Of a stretch of DNA of 64,000 nucleotides, positions 17,704 through 25,875 are shown in pieces (within the stretch, counting starts at the first letter, position 1; each line of letters starts with the position of its first letter). A model generated the notes under the pieces. The model saw nothing but the letters and a program-made list of their open reading frames with translations. It searched no databases and was not told the DNA's origin. The DNA comes from Solirubrobacteraceae bacterium (GTDB taxonomy: Bacteria; Actinomycetota; Thermoleophilia; Solirubrobacterales; Solirubrobacteraceae): assembly GCA_016462625.1 (NCBI GenBank), contig JAEMSV010000001.1, positions 75,385 to 139,384 on the forward strand, written 5' to 3'. The position numbers were made by a program, and so were the translations under genes.

Positions 17704-18731
17704 AGGACGTTGATCTCGACGTGCTGGCGCGTTGGATGGACGCGCAGGGGATTCCCGGCGAGCCGATCACCGACCCGAAGCCGCTCGGCGGCGGCACGCA
17801 GAACATCATGCTGCTGTTCACACGCGGCGGCCGGGAGTTCGTGCTGCGCCGCGGGCCCAAGCACCTGCGGCCGAAGACGAATGACGCGCTCCGGCGCGAG
17901 ATGCGCGTCCTTCGCGCGCTTGCGGACACCGACGTCCGCTGCCCCGGGTTCATCGCCGGCTGTGAGGACGAGGAGGTCCTCGGCGGCGCGGTCTTCTACC
18001 TCATGGAGCCGGTCGACGGGTTCAACGCGACGGTGTCCCTGCCGGACCTCCACGCCGGCGACCCGGCGGTCCGGCACGCGATGGGGCTCGACGCGGTCAC
18101 CGCGCTCGCGACCCTGGCGGCCGTCGATCACCGCGCGGTTGGATTGGGCGACGTCGGCAAGCCCGAGGGGTTCCTCGAGCGCCAGGTCCCGCGGTGGATC
18201 TCCGAGCTGGAGTCCTACTCGCGCCACGAGGGATACCCGGGCCCCGACCTGCCGGGGATCGACGAGGTCGCCGCGTGGCTGGAGGCGAACCGCCCGGCGA
18301 CGTTCACGCCCGGCATCGTCCACGGCGACTACCACCTCGCGAACCTCATGTTCCGCTTCGACGGCCCGGAGCTCGCGGCGATCGTCGACTGGGAGATGTG
18401 CACGGTCGGCGACCCGCTGCTCGATCTCGGGTGGCTGCTCGCGACCTGGCCGGATGAGGACGCGGGCGCCGCGGTTGTCGCCGGCGCCCTGGCGATGGCC
18501 GGCGGCCTGGCGACCCGCGACGAGCTGCTCGCCCGCTACGCCGAGCACTCCTCGCGCGACCTGTCGGCGATCGACTGGTACACCGTGATGGCTTGCTTCA
18601 AGCTCGCGATCATCCTCGAGGGAACCCACGCGCGCGCATGCGCGGGGAAGGCGAATGCGGACGTCGGCGACCTGCTGCACTCGATCGCGGTCGGCCTGTT
18701 CGAGCGGGCGCAGGGGCTCGCGGCCGTATGA
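17700..18731 (+). CDS. APH-like phosphotransferase (ACAD10/11-kinase-type)
   Basis: The 343-residue protein has the aminoglycoside-phosphotransferase fold: a Gly-rich nucleotide loop (LGGGTQNIMLLF, about 29-40), the catalytic loop HGDYHLAN (208-215, Asp210 and Asn215), and the metal-binding VDWEMCTVGDPLLDLGWLL near 229. This subgroup of APH proteins is typically adjacent or fused to acyl-CoA dehydrogenases. In mammalian ACAD10/11 the kinase domain phosphorylates the hydroxyl of 4-hydroxyacyl substrates. Both ends overlap neighbours by 4 bases, so it is tightly coupled in the ACAD-AtuA-SDR-ADH operon. A hydroxyacyl-CoA kinase role is inferred; antibiotic resistance is unlikely from this context. 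Confidence 0.87.
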   Translation: MKDVDLDVLARWMDAQGIPGEPITDPKPLGGGTQNIMLLFTRGGREFVLRRGPKHLRPKTNDALRREMRVLRALADTDVRCPGFIAGCEDEEVLGGAVFYLMEPVDGFNATVSLPDLHAGDPAVRHAMGLDAVTALATLAAVDHRAVGLGDVGKPEGFLERQVPRWISELESYSRHEGYPGPDLPGIDEVAAWLEANRPATFTPGIVHGDYHLANLMFRFDGPELAAIVDWEMCTVGDPLLDLGWLLATWPDEDAGAAVVAGALAMAGGLATRDELLARYAEHSSRDLSAIDWYTVMACFKLAIILEGTHARACAGKANADVGDLLHSIAVGLFERAQGLAAV

Positions 18732-19777
18732 AGGCGCTGACCTACGAGGGGCCGCAGGCGATCCGGTGCACCGACATGCCCGACCCGGAGCGCCCCGGAG
18801 AGCGCGGGGTCGTCGTCCGGGTGACGACCGCCGGGATCTGCGGCAGCGATCTGCACATCTACGACGGCCACGGGTTCAGCGAGGACCTCGGCTTCTGCGT
18901 CGGCCAGGAGGCGGTCGGCGAGATCGTCGACGCCGGGCCGGGTGTCGAGCGCTTCGCGGTCGGGGACCGCGTGCTCGTCACGGCGTCGGTCGGCTGCTCC
19001 CGCTGTCGGGAGTGCGCGCGCGGGCGGGTCGCGTACTGCGAGCGCGCTGGCGAGGTCGTCGGGTGCTACGGCCTGAGCGCTGCGCTGCAGGGCTCGCAGG
19101 CCGAGTTCGTCGCGGTCCCGGAGGCCGACGGCAACCTCGTCCGGCTGCCCGACGAGATCTCCGACGAGGCCGCCATCGTCCTGACCGACAACGCGCCGAC
19201 GGGCTGGTACGGCGCGCGCCGCGCGCGGATCGCGCCCGGGGACACGGTCGCGGTGATCGGCCTCGGCCCGGTCGGGCTGATGGCGGCGCAGGCCGCGTTC
19301 GCGATGGGCGCCGCACGGGTGCTCGGCGCGGACCTCGTCGCCGAGCGGCGTGCGCGGGCGGAGGCGATGGGCGTCGAGCCCGTCCACCCCGACGACCCGA
19401 AGACCCACATCCGCGAGCTCACGGGCGGGCCGGGCGCGGACGCGGTCGTCGAGGCGGTCGGCGCCGACGCGACGATCAAGCTCGCGCTCAGCGCGGCGCG
19501 CCACGGCGGCCGGGTGAGCGTCGTCGGCGTCAACCAGAACACGAAGTACGAGCTGAACATGCCGCTCGCGCAGGTCAAGGAGCTCGAGTTCCACATCGGG
19601 CTCTGCTCGGTCCAGTACGAGCTCCCGGCGCTGCTGCAGCTCACCGCCGCCGGACGGCTGGAGCCCGAGGCGGTCGTGTCCCACCGCCTCGGCCTGTCCG
19701 AGGGGGAAGCGGCCTACGCGCTCTTCGCGGGCCGCACCGACGGCGTCTCGAAGGTCGTCCTCGACCCCGCCCGCTAG
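18728..19777 (+). CDS. Zinc-type medium-chain alcohol dehydrogenase
   Basis: The 349-residue MDR protein keeps catalytic zinc ligand Cys38 (GICGSDLH) and the four structural-zinc cysteines in GCSRCRECARGRVAYCER. The Rossmann motif is VAVIGLGPVGLMAAQ. The usual GHE motif reads VGQE (59-61), so the second catalytic zinc ligand His is Gln in this copy; the codon is a clear CAG. It may bind zinc differently or use water. As the last gene of the operon it would oxidise or reduce an alcohol intermediate with NAD(P). Its 3' end overlaps the convergent LLM gene by 4 bases. Confidence 0.88.
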   Translation: MKALTYEGPQAIRCTDMPDPERPGERGVVVRVTTAGICGSDLHIYDGHGFSEDLGFCVGQEAVGEIVDAGPGVERFAVGDRVLVTASVGCSRCRECARGRVAYCERAGEVVGCYGLSAALQGSQAEFVAVPEADGNLVRLPDEISDEAAIVLTDNAPTGWYGARRARIAPGDTVAVIGLGPVGLMAAQAAFAMGAARVLGADLVAERRARAEAMGVEPVHPDDPKTHIRELTGGPGADAVVEAVGADATIKLALSAARHGGRVSVVGVNQNTKYELNMPLAQVKELEFHIGLCSVQYELPALLQLTAAGRLEPEAVVSHRLGLSEGEAAYALFAGRTDGVSKVVLDPAR

Positions 19778-20790
19778 GCGGGTCCGCGCAGCTCGGCGAA
19801 GAGCGCCGCGCGGCGGTCCGGATCGATGCCCGCGGGGAGGTGGAGCGTGACGCGGGTGGCGAGGTCGCCGTACCGGCGGCGGATCTCTGCCACCGCCTCC
19901 TCGGGCGTGCCGACGATGGCGAAGAGGTCGAGCAGCTCGTCGTCGACGAGGCTCGCGAGCTCGCCCCAGCGGTCGCGCTTGGTCAGCTCACGCAGCTCGT
20001 CCTGCAGCTCGCCGCGGCCGTGCATCTCGAGCACCGGCCGGTACGCGGGGGTCGACCCGTAGAAGCCGATCTGCCCGCGCACCATCTGGATCCCGGCGGC
20101 GCGCTCCTCCTCGGTGTCGGCCGCGACGATGAACCCGGGCGCCGTGATCTCGAAGCCGTCGAGCGATCGCCCCGCCTTCGCGGCGCCGCGCTCGAGTGCG
20201 GGCAGGGTCGCCTCGCGCACGTACTTCTCCGTGCTGAAGCCGTGGCAGAGGATCCCGTCCGCGACCTCGCCCGCCATCTCGGTCATCAGCGGCCCGACGG
20301 CGGCGAGCAGGACCTTCGGGTTCCCGTGGGGATTTGGGCCGGGGTTGAAGAACGGCGTCATGAGGTTGTGGGTGTAGAACTCGCCCTCGAACGCGAGCGG
20401 CGCGTCGGTCGCCCACGTGTCCCAGATCGCCCGCACGGCGAGGATGTACTCGCGCATACGCTTCGCCGGTTTGGACCACGGCATCGAGTAGCGGCGCTCG
20501 ATGTGCGGCTTGATCTGCGAGCCGACGCCGAGGACGAACCGCCCGCCCGACGCGGCCTGCAGGTCGTTGGCCTGCAGCGCGAGCGTCATCGGGCTGCGCG
20601 CGAACGCGACGGCGATCGCGGTGCCGATCTCCACGCGCTCGGTGTGCTCGGCGCCGAGGGCGCAGGCGAGGAACGCGTCGGCCTGGGTCTCCGGCGCGAA
20701 CCAGCCGTCGTAGCCGTCGGCCTCCGCCCGGGGCGCGGCTTCGCGCGCCTCGGAGATCGCCGAGACGTAGCTCATCAGATCGACCTTCAC
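19774..20790 (-). CDS. LLM-class (F420-dependent-type) flavin oxidoreductase
   Basis: This 338-residue luciferase-like monooxygenase-fold protein has the characteristic N-terminus with GYDGWFAPETQADAF and IEIGTAIAVAFARSPM-like strands (VEIGTAIAV), followed by LQAASGGRFVLGVGSQIKPHIERRY. It is close in appearance to the F420-binding TIGR03617-type family of actinobacteria. It would use F420H2 or FMNH2 for redox chemistry on an unknown substrate. It follows the TetR gene with a 4-base overlap in the same direction, so the pair is one transcript, and is convergent with the catabolic operon. Confidence 0.85.
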   Translation of the reverse strand: MKVDLMSYVSAISEAREAAPRAEADGYDGWFAPETQADAFLACALGAEHTERVEIGTAIAVAFARSPMTLALQANDLQAASGGRFVLGVGSQIKPHIERRYSMPWSKPAKRMREYILAVRAIWDTWATDAPLAFEGEFYTHNLMTPFFNPGPNPHGNPKVLLAAVGPLMTEMAGEVADGILCHGFSTEKYVREATLPALERGAAKAGRSLDGFEITAPGFIVAADTEEERAAGIQMVRGQIGFYGSTPAYRPVLEMHGRGELQDELRELTKRDRWGELASLVDDELLDLFAIVGTPEEAVAEIRRRYGDLATRVTLHLPAGIDPDRRAALFAELRGPA

Positions 20791-21386
20791 GTGGTGCTCC
20801 TCGCTCCGGCGACCGGCGCGAACGCCGTCGCGATGACGGTCTCCAGTTCGGCCGTGACGCGCTCGAGCGGCTTGACGCTGCGCTGCGCGCGAGAGAGGAC
20901 GATGCCGCCCTCGATCGCGGCGACGAGCAGCGTCGCCATCGACCGGGCGCGATCGGCGGGCACGCCGCGCTCGGCGAATGCGTCGGCGATCAGCTGCTCC
21001 CAGTCGGCGAAGACCTCGCCGGCGATCTCGCGCACCGTCGGCTCGTGCTCGCCGTCGACCGCGGCGGCGACGATCGGGCAGCCCGCGCGGAAGTCCGAGT
21101 CGCGCAGGATCTCACTCCACTGGCGGCGGAAGATCCCGACGGCCGCGACGGGGTCGTGCTCCTGCAGGACCGCCGCGGTCCCGGCGAGCGTGAACTCCCC
21201 GGCCCACCGCACGCTCTCCTCGGCGAGCTGGGTCTTGCCGCCCCTGAAGTGGTGGTAGACCGACCCGCGCGGCGCGCCGCTGTGCTCGAGGACGTCGGCG
21301 AACGTCGTGCCCTCGATGCCGCGCTCGCGGAAGAGCAGCGCGGCGCTCTGGATCATTCTCTGTCGGGCGTCTGACGTGCGGGGCAT
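20787..21386 (-). CDS. TetR/AcrR family transcriptional regulator (LmrA/YxaF-like)
   Basis: I place the start at the ATG at 21386 (MPRTSDARQRMIQSAA), giving 199 residues. Upstream in-frame codons would add an atypical leader and run into the divergent gene. The helix-turn-helix is TTFADVLEHSGAPRGSVYHHFRGGKTQL. The C-terminal domain, with FRAGCPIVAAAVDGEHEP, is like LmrA/YxaF-type TetR proteins. It is 31 bases from the divergent cupin gene and cotranscribed with the LLM oxidoreductase, so both are likely under its control. The inducer is unknown. Confidence 0.88.
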   Translation of the reverse strand: MPRTSDARQRMIQSAALLFRERGIEGTTFADVLEHSGAPRGSVYHHFRGGKTQLAEESVRWAGEFTLAGTAAVLQEHDPVAAVGIFRRQWSEILRDSDFRAGCPIVAAAVDGEHEPTVREIAGEVFADWEQLIADAFAERGVPADRARSMATLLVAAIEGGIVLSRAQRSVKPLERVTAELETVIATAFAPVAGARSTT

Positions 21387-21390
21387 GGTT

Positions 21391-21408
21391 CTATGGTCGC
21401 CGGAATAG
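21391..21408. promoter_or_regulatory. Imperfect inverted repeat CTAT-N10-ATAG between TetR and cupin genes
   Basis: CTAT (21391-21394) and ATAG (21405-21408) face each other in the 31-base gap between the two divergent start codons. It is the only symmetric element I see there, and it is more AT-rich than its surroundings. It could be the TetR operator and overlap both promoters. The short arms make this weak. Confidence 0.3.
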
Positions 21409-21417
21409 TATCCGCGC

Positions 21418-21813
21418 ATGGAGATCACCCGCAGCAGCATCGACACCATGAAGGGCCCGGCGGAGTGGTTCACCGGCGACGTCTACATCGACGTCGTGGG
21501 TGCCGCGCCCGCCCCGGGTCGCGTCCAGGCGAACCTCGTGCGCTTCGCGCCCGGCGCCCGCACCGCGTGGCACACCCATCCGCTCGGCCAGACGATCTAC
21601 GTGACCGAGGGCGTCGGGCTCTGCCAGAAGCGCGGCGGGCCGGTCGAGGAGATCCGGCCCGGCGACCGCGTCTTCTTCGAGCCCGACGAGGACCACTGGC
21701 ACGGCGCCACGCCGGCCCGGTTCATGGCGCACCTGGCGCTGAACGAGGCCGACGCGGCGCACTCAGCCGTGGCGTGGGGGGATCACGTCACGGACGAGGA
21801 ATACGCGGGCTAA
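21418..21813 (+). CDS. Small cupin of the Mn-dependent hydroxynitrile-lyase-like group
   Basis: This 131-residue single-domain cupin has the metal-site pattern WHTHPLGQ (His52, His54, Gln58) and a later DHWHG (His93). These positions sit one residue before the His53/His55/Gln59/His94 set of the Granulicella tundricola cupin hydroxynitrile lyase. The region between includes YVTEGVGLCQKRGGPVEEIRPGDRVFFEPDEDHWHGA, the typical second cupin box. Relatives release or add HCN to aldehydes in vitro, but their natural function is uncertain. It is divergent from a TetR gene and probably regulated by it. Confidence 0.82.
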   Translation: MEITRSSIDTMKGPAEWFTGDVYIDVVGAAPAPGRVQANLVRFAPGARTAWHTHPLGQTIYVTEGVGLCQKRGGPVEEIRPGDRVFFEPDEDHWHGATPARFMAHLALNEADAAHSAVAWGDHVTDEEYAG

Positions 21814-22259
21814 CCCGCAACCTGGTGGCACTGCGTGGCGATCTCGGACTCGCCGACGCGCAGAACCGCGCACGCGAAGCCCGGCACGGTGTCCTTGTTC
21901 CAGGTGACGCCCGGGACGTACAGGTTCGAGTCACAGCGCGAGCCCAGGTCGATCTTCTGGGAGTCGACGACGTTGTGGTTCACATCACGCAGCTCGTAGG
22001 TCAGCGTCCAGTTGCACAGGGACGGCACGGCGGAGAAGCCGGCGGACTGGCTCTCGACGTACAGCCCGTCACCGGTCACGCCATGGTCGAGTTCGCCGCT
22101 CGGGATCGGGTAATCGCCCCACGGCGTCGGCACGGTTCCACTGCTGAACATGGTGAAGCCGGACGCGCTGGCGGAAGCCGGCGCGGTGTTCACCGCCGCC
22201 AGTCCAGCCACGGCGATCAGGGTCACGAGCAGTCCACGGATGGTCTTGCGAATGGGCAT
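21810..22259 (-). CDS. Small secreted protein of unknown function
   Basis: I chose the ATG at 22259 (MPIRKTIRGLL) because GAGGAGG lies at proper spacing; an in-frame ATG two codons upstream is too close to it. The 149-residue product begins with a strong Sec signal peptide (cleavage near APASASA). The mature part has conserved-looking features TPWGDYPIPSGELDHGVTGDG and three or four cysteines (LCNW, SRCDS, FACAV, TQCHQ) that could form disulfides. I do not recognise the family; it resembles small actinobacterial exported proteins. Its 3' end overlaps the convergent cupin gene by 4 bases. Confidence 0.72.
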   Translation of the reverse strand: MPIRKTIRGLLVTLIAVAGLAAVNTAPASASASGFTMFSSGTVPTPWGDYPIPSGELDHGVTGDGLYVESQSAGFSAVPSLCNWTLTYELRDVNHNVVDSQKIDLGSRCDSNLYVPGVTWNKDTVPGFACAVLRVGESEIATQCHQVAG

Positions 22260-22378
22260 TCGCATCGCCTCCTCGGGCGGGGTGTGTCGATGTCGCGAGC
22301 GGTGTGCGGTTCGCGTCTCGAACCCGCACCGGCGCATCCACTCGGGCCGCGCCTTTCTGCTCGCCGTCTTCTCTTGGG

Positions 22379-23272
22379 CTACCCGTCGTCGCCGTCGCGA
22401 AACGGGGCATTCGTCCTGGTTGGCATCTCCGTGTCGCGATTGGCCAGCGTGATCAGGACCGCGCCGCCGAGCGCGGCCAGCAGCGCGGCGCCCGCCACGA
22501 CGACGTGCCAGCCCGGCCGGGTCAGCCGCTCGTCGAACAGCAGGATTCCGAGGATGACGCTGACCGCCGGGTTGGCGACCGACACCGCCGCCATCGCCGG
22601 GGCGAGCTGGCCCGTCGCCAGCGAGAGCTGCTGGATGATGAACGCGACGAAGCCGAAGCCGAGCAGCCCCCATGTGCGCCAATCGCCGGCCGCTTGGCCG
22701 ATGCTCACGTGAAGGTCGTTGAGGACCGGCTTGGTGAACGTCGCCGACAGCCCGAAGAACAGCCCGGCGCAGACACCGAGCACAGCCGCGTGGAGGGCGG
22801 GGGAGGTCTGCGTGCGCAGCCAGAGCAGCAGGCCGGCGACCATCGCGCTGATCACGACGGCGGCGAGGACGAGGCTCTCCGTCGCGGCGTTGTCGGTCCC
22901 GGCGTCGGGGTCGCCGATGAGCACGAACATCGCCAGCCCCGCCACGACGACACCGGCGCCCAGCACCTGCCGCCGGGTCACCACCTGGTTGGTCAGCCAG
23001 GAGCCGAGCGGCAGCGCCCACACGATCGTCGTGACCAGCAGGGGCTGGATGACCACGAGCTTGCCGCGGTCCAGCGCGGCACCCTGCGTCGCGTAGCCCG
23101 CGAAGAGGACGAGGGTGCCGAGCAGCCACACCGGGACGGCGACGAGCCGGAAGAGCCCGGCAACGCCCTCGACCGCCTCGCCCGCGCGCGCGAGGGCGAA
23201 CTGGCCACGCTGCTGCAAGGTGGCGGCGAGCGCGAAGCACACGGCGGAGACGAGGGCGAGCGTGGCTGCCAT
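22379..23272 (-). CDS. DMT-superfamily (EamA-like) membrane transporter
   Basis: The 297-residue protein starts MAATLALVSAVCFALAATLQQRGQFALARAG and has about nine to ten hydrophobic helices in two halves. The second half contains GLFFGLSATFTKPVL and ANPAVSVILGILLFDERLTRPGWHVVVAG, a recognisable EamA/DMT repeat motif. Members export or exchange small metabolites, but no substrate can be inferred. The short C-terminal tail is charged and cytoplasmic. It is divergent from the membrane protein at 23336. Confidence 0.8.
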   Translation of the reverse strand: MAATLALVSAVCFALAATLQQRGQFALARAGEAVEGVAGLFRLVAVPVWLLGTLVLFAGYATQGAALDRGKLVVIQPLLVTTIVWALPLGSWLTNQVVTRRQVLGAGVVVAGLAMFVLIGDPDAGTDNAATESLVLAAVVISAMVAGLLLWLRTQTSPALHAAVLGVCAGLFFGLSATFTKPVLNDLHVSIGQAAGDWRTWGLLGFGFVAFIIQQLSLATGQLAPAMAAVSVANPAVSVILGILLFDERLTRPGWHVVVAGAALLAALGGAVLITLANRDTEMPTRTNAPFRDGDDG

Positions 23273-23335
23273 GCGAGGTCGTTCTAAGCGGTGGGCCGGA
23301 CGAGAGCATCGGGGCCCGCTGGAATCATCCCGCGG

Positions 23336-24013
23336 GTGGCCGCCGCCCCCGACACCGCCGATCCACTGACGGGTGAGTCCCGCTGGCCGGCCGTCGCGGT
23401 GGTCCTGGTCTTCCTGGCGCTGAACGTCACGATGCGCATCTCGCTTCCGAAGGACGGCGCGTTCGGCGGCATGCCGTGGGCGCTGCCGGCGATCGAGGTG
23501 ATCCTGCTGATCGTGCTCGCCACCAGTGATCCGTCGGGTCCGGCCGAGCGGCGCCGCCTGCACCGCGCGGCCTCGGCGCTCGTCGGGTTGCTCGTCGTCG
23601 CGGCGCTCTGGGCCACCGGGACGCTCGTCTCCGACCTGGTCACGGGGGCGAGCCTCGCGAACGATCCGTCCCAGCTGCTGGCCGCCGGCGGGCTGGTCTG
23701 GCTCGGGAACAACCTGGCGTTCGCGCTCCTGTACTGGCTGATGGACGGTGGCGGCCCAGCCGCGCGCTTCCAGCGGCCGGGCGCCGTCGACTTCGCCTTC
23801 ACCCAGCACATGAGTCCCGAGCTCGCCGCCCCGGGGTGGCGCCCGGTGTTCGCCGACTACCTGCACCTCGGGTTCACCAACGCGACGGCGTTCAGTCCGA
23901 CCGACGTCATGCCGCTGACCCATCGCGCGAAGTTCGCGATGCTCGTGCAGGCGACGGTCGCGCTCGCGCTGTTCGGCCTGATCGTGGCGCGCGCCGTCAA
24001 CGCGTTCACGTAG
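23336..24013 (+). CDS. Multi-pass membrane protein of unknown function (DUF1345-like)
   Basis: A GTG at 23336 gives 225 residues; another GTG at 23291 is in frame but lies only 18 bases from the divergent gene. Neither has a clear Shine-Dalgarno. There are about five to six hydrophobic helices, and the C-terminal part reads FADYLHLGFTNATAFSPTDVMPLTHRAKFAMLVQ. That pattern recalls DUF1345 and pore-less ion-channel-like membrane proteins. No enzyme motif is seen. It is convergent with the LanB-like gene, 4 bases away. Confidence 0.65.
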   Translation: MAAAPDTADPLTGESRWPAVAVVLVFLALNVTMRISLPKDGAFGGMPWALPAIEVILLIVLATSDPSGPAERRRLHRAASALVGLLVVAALWATGTLVSDLVTGASLANDPSQLLAAGGLVWLGNNLAFALLYWLMDGGGPAARFQRPGAVDFAFTQHMSPELAAPGWRPVFADYLHLGFTNATAFSPTDVMPLTHRAKFAMLVQATVALALFGLIVARAVNAFT

Positions 24014-24017
24014 CGGC

Positions 24018-25856
24018 TCAGCCCGGCACGGCGAGCTGCGTGCGGTCGACCGCAATGACCCGCAGCTCGCTGGTGCACGGCCCGTCGTCGCCGGGCAGCC
24101 AGCAGTCCTCGGGGGCGGGCAGCATCTCGACGACCTCGACCGGCGCGCTCGGCGCTTGTTCCCGCGCGGGGGCGACGAAGCGTGCCCAGCCCCGCAGCAG
24201 CGACGGGCTCTCGAGGTCGACGTAGCGCGGCTTGCGCTCAAGCGGGGAGCGGACGAAGCAGCGCCGCGGGATGCCGCGCTCGCGGGCCCAGAACCCGAGG
24301 TCATCGGGGTTCTCAGGCAGCTCGCCGGCCGCGGCGGTCCAGGTCGCCCGGCGCACGACCAACCGGCCGAGCTGCACGCGCTGCCCGTCCGCGGCGGCGA
24401 CCGGCGCGAAGCTGCGGATCGCCGAGACGAAGATCGGCAGGTACAGCAGCTCGGCGAGCGGCACGGAGAACGTGCCGGTGCGGTCACGGACGATCCCCTG
24501 CTCGAGCACCAGGTCCTCCAGCGCGGCCCGTCGCATCCCGTCGGGCGCGGGCTCGTCGCCGGCCATCACCACGGTCGAGCCGGGGGTGAAGATCGGCCAC
24601 GCGCGCGCGGTCATGTCGACGGGCCCGTGTCGCGGCGGCGAGAGCTGCACGCTCGGGCCGGCCTCGCGCGCCAGGCGGGCGGCGAAGGTCGTGGGGTCGG
24701 GATGACGGAGCCCGAACAGCCCCTGCGCGAGCGGGTTGTCGCCGCCGTGGAAGTCACCGAGCACGAGCAGGAAGTCGCCGGCGTCTGCGGCCTCCGGGCT
24801 CGCCGCCGCGAGCTGCAGGTCGGCGGACTGGTAGACGGACCCCGGCCACGCGGGCGTCCAGTCGCCGAAGACCGTCCCGGGATCGCCGCCGCCCGCGACC
24901 TGCGCCCAGCGGCGCTGCAGCTCGGCCTTCTCCTCGCCCATCTGGTCCCACAGCCCGAACCCCGCGCCCATGAGCCGGCCCACCAGCGGGGCGAGCGGCC
25001 CGTCGTGGCCGTCCGACATCGCGGCCAGGAGCGCGGCGCCCCGGCCGAACACCCGCCCGTTCCACCACCGTGACGCGGACAGGATCGCGGGCAGGGTGTC
25101 GCGCAGCTCCTCGCTCACCTCGCCGCCGATGGTGAGGTCGAGATCGCGCATGCAGTCGAGGTAGGCGATGGTCCGCCCGCCGCCGCTGTCGCCCGGCTGC
25201 TTGACGGCGGGGCGGCCGGCCACCTGTTCGAAGACCGCGTCGAGCGCATCCAGCGCGGTGGCGACGTCATCCCCGCGGGCGGCGGCGACCCGTTCGCGGG
25301 CGGCCTCCATCCGGTCGAGCGGGGACGTGTCGACCAGCAGCGGGCGCAGGGCGCGCTCGGGCCACGGCCCCATCGGCAGCGGTGAGGTGACACCGGCGGC
25401 GGCGCCGACCGCTTCGACGGCCCAGGTCTCGAAGTGCACGGTGCGCACCTGATCGGCCGCGCCGCCACGCACCGCGATGGCGGGACCCTCAGGCTGGATG
25501 TGGCCCCAGGCCAGCGGTCCGAAGTAGCCGATCGTGTCGTTCTTCGCGCAGTAGCGCTGCCAGTAGGCGCCCGTGACATCGAGCCGGCGGCGCTGTCGCG
25601 ACGGGCTCCCGGCGCCGCCGTTCGCGAGCTTGACGACTTCACGCCGGAGGGAGTCACGGCTCTGCCACGCGACGGCTTCGCGGAATCGCGGGTCCGACGC
25701 CGCCTCGGCCAGCCGACCGGTTTCGTCCCCTGGCCCGAACCGGTCCAGCCCGGAGGCGGGGAACCCCGCGCTGCGGAGGGCGAACTCGGGCCACAGTGCC
25801 CAGTCGCCGGCGAGGGAGACCAGGTCGCCGGTCGCGGGTTCCGCCGATGTATTCAT
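24018..25856 (-). CDS. Stand-alone LanB-like (lantibiotic dehydratase N-domain) protein
   Basis: This 612-residue protein shows the lantibiotic-dehydratase N-domain pattern: QRYCAKNDTIGYFGPLAWG near residue 105, LVLGDFHGGDNPLAQG and PPRHGPVDMTARAWP in the middle, and VQLGRLVVRRATWTA towards the C-terminus. In class I lanthipeptide and thiopeptide pathways this domain uses glutamyl-tRNA to glutamylate Ser/Thr of a precursor peptide; small LanBs called PEARLs instead add amino acids to peptides. There is no SpaB_C/elimination domain here, and no LanC, precursor or protease gene nearby. Its partner is a divergent TetR gene across a 15-base palindrome. The biochemical role is therefore open. Confidence 0.72.
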   Translation of the reverse strand: MNTSAEPATGDLVSLAGDWALWPEFALRSAGFPASGLDRFGPGDETGRLAEAASDPRFREAVAWQSRDSLRREVVKLANGGAGSPSRQRRRLDVTGAYWQRYCAKNDTIGYFGPLAWGHIQPEGPAIAVRGGAADQVRTVHFETWAVEAVGAAAGVTSPLPMGPWPERALRPLLVDTSPLDRMEAARERVAAARGDDVATALDALDAVFEQVAGRPAVKQPGDSGGGRTIAYLDCMRDLDLTIGGEVSEELRDTLPAILSASRWWNGRVFGRGAALLAAMSDGHDGPLAPLVGRLMGAGFGLWDQMGEEKAELQRRWAQVAGGGDPGTVFGDWTPAWPGSVYQSADLQLAAASPEAADAGDFLLVLGDFHGGDNPLAQGLFGLRHPDPTTFAARLAREAGPSVQLSPPRHGPVDMTARAWPIFTPGSTVVMAGDEPAPDGMRRAALEDLVLEQGIVRDRTGTFSVPLAELLYLPIFVSAIRSFAPVAAADGQRVQLGRLVVRRATWTAAAGELPENPDDLGFWARERGIPRRCFVRSPLERKPRYVDLESPSLLRGWARFVAPAREQAPSAPVEVVEMLPAPEDCWLPGDDGPCTSELRVIAVDRTQLAVPG

Positions 25857-25871
25857 TAGAGTTCGACTCTA
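25857..25871. promoter_or_regulatory. Perfect inverted repeat TAGAGT-TCG-ACTCTA, probable TetR operator
   Basis: Two perfect 6-base arms with a 3-base spacer occupy most of the 19-base gap between the LanB-like start codon (25856) and the TetR start codon (25876). The gap is too short for two standard promoters, so transcripts may be leaderless or promoters may extend into the coding ends. Position and symmetry strongly suggest the autoregulatory operator of the adjacent TetR protein. Confidence 0.65.
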
Positions 25872-25875
25872 GTCA

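Noticed and set aside
17700..18731. Aminoglycoside resistance kinase
   Set aside because: The gene is locked in a catabolic operon with an ACAD and belongs to the ACAD-associated APH subgroup.
21810..22259. Possible RiPP precursor for the LanB-like protein
   Set aside because: It has a full Sec signal peptide, is 149 residues long with disulfide-type cysteines, and lies about 2 kb away beyond two unrelated genes.
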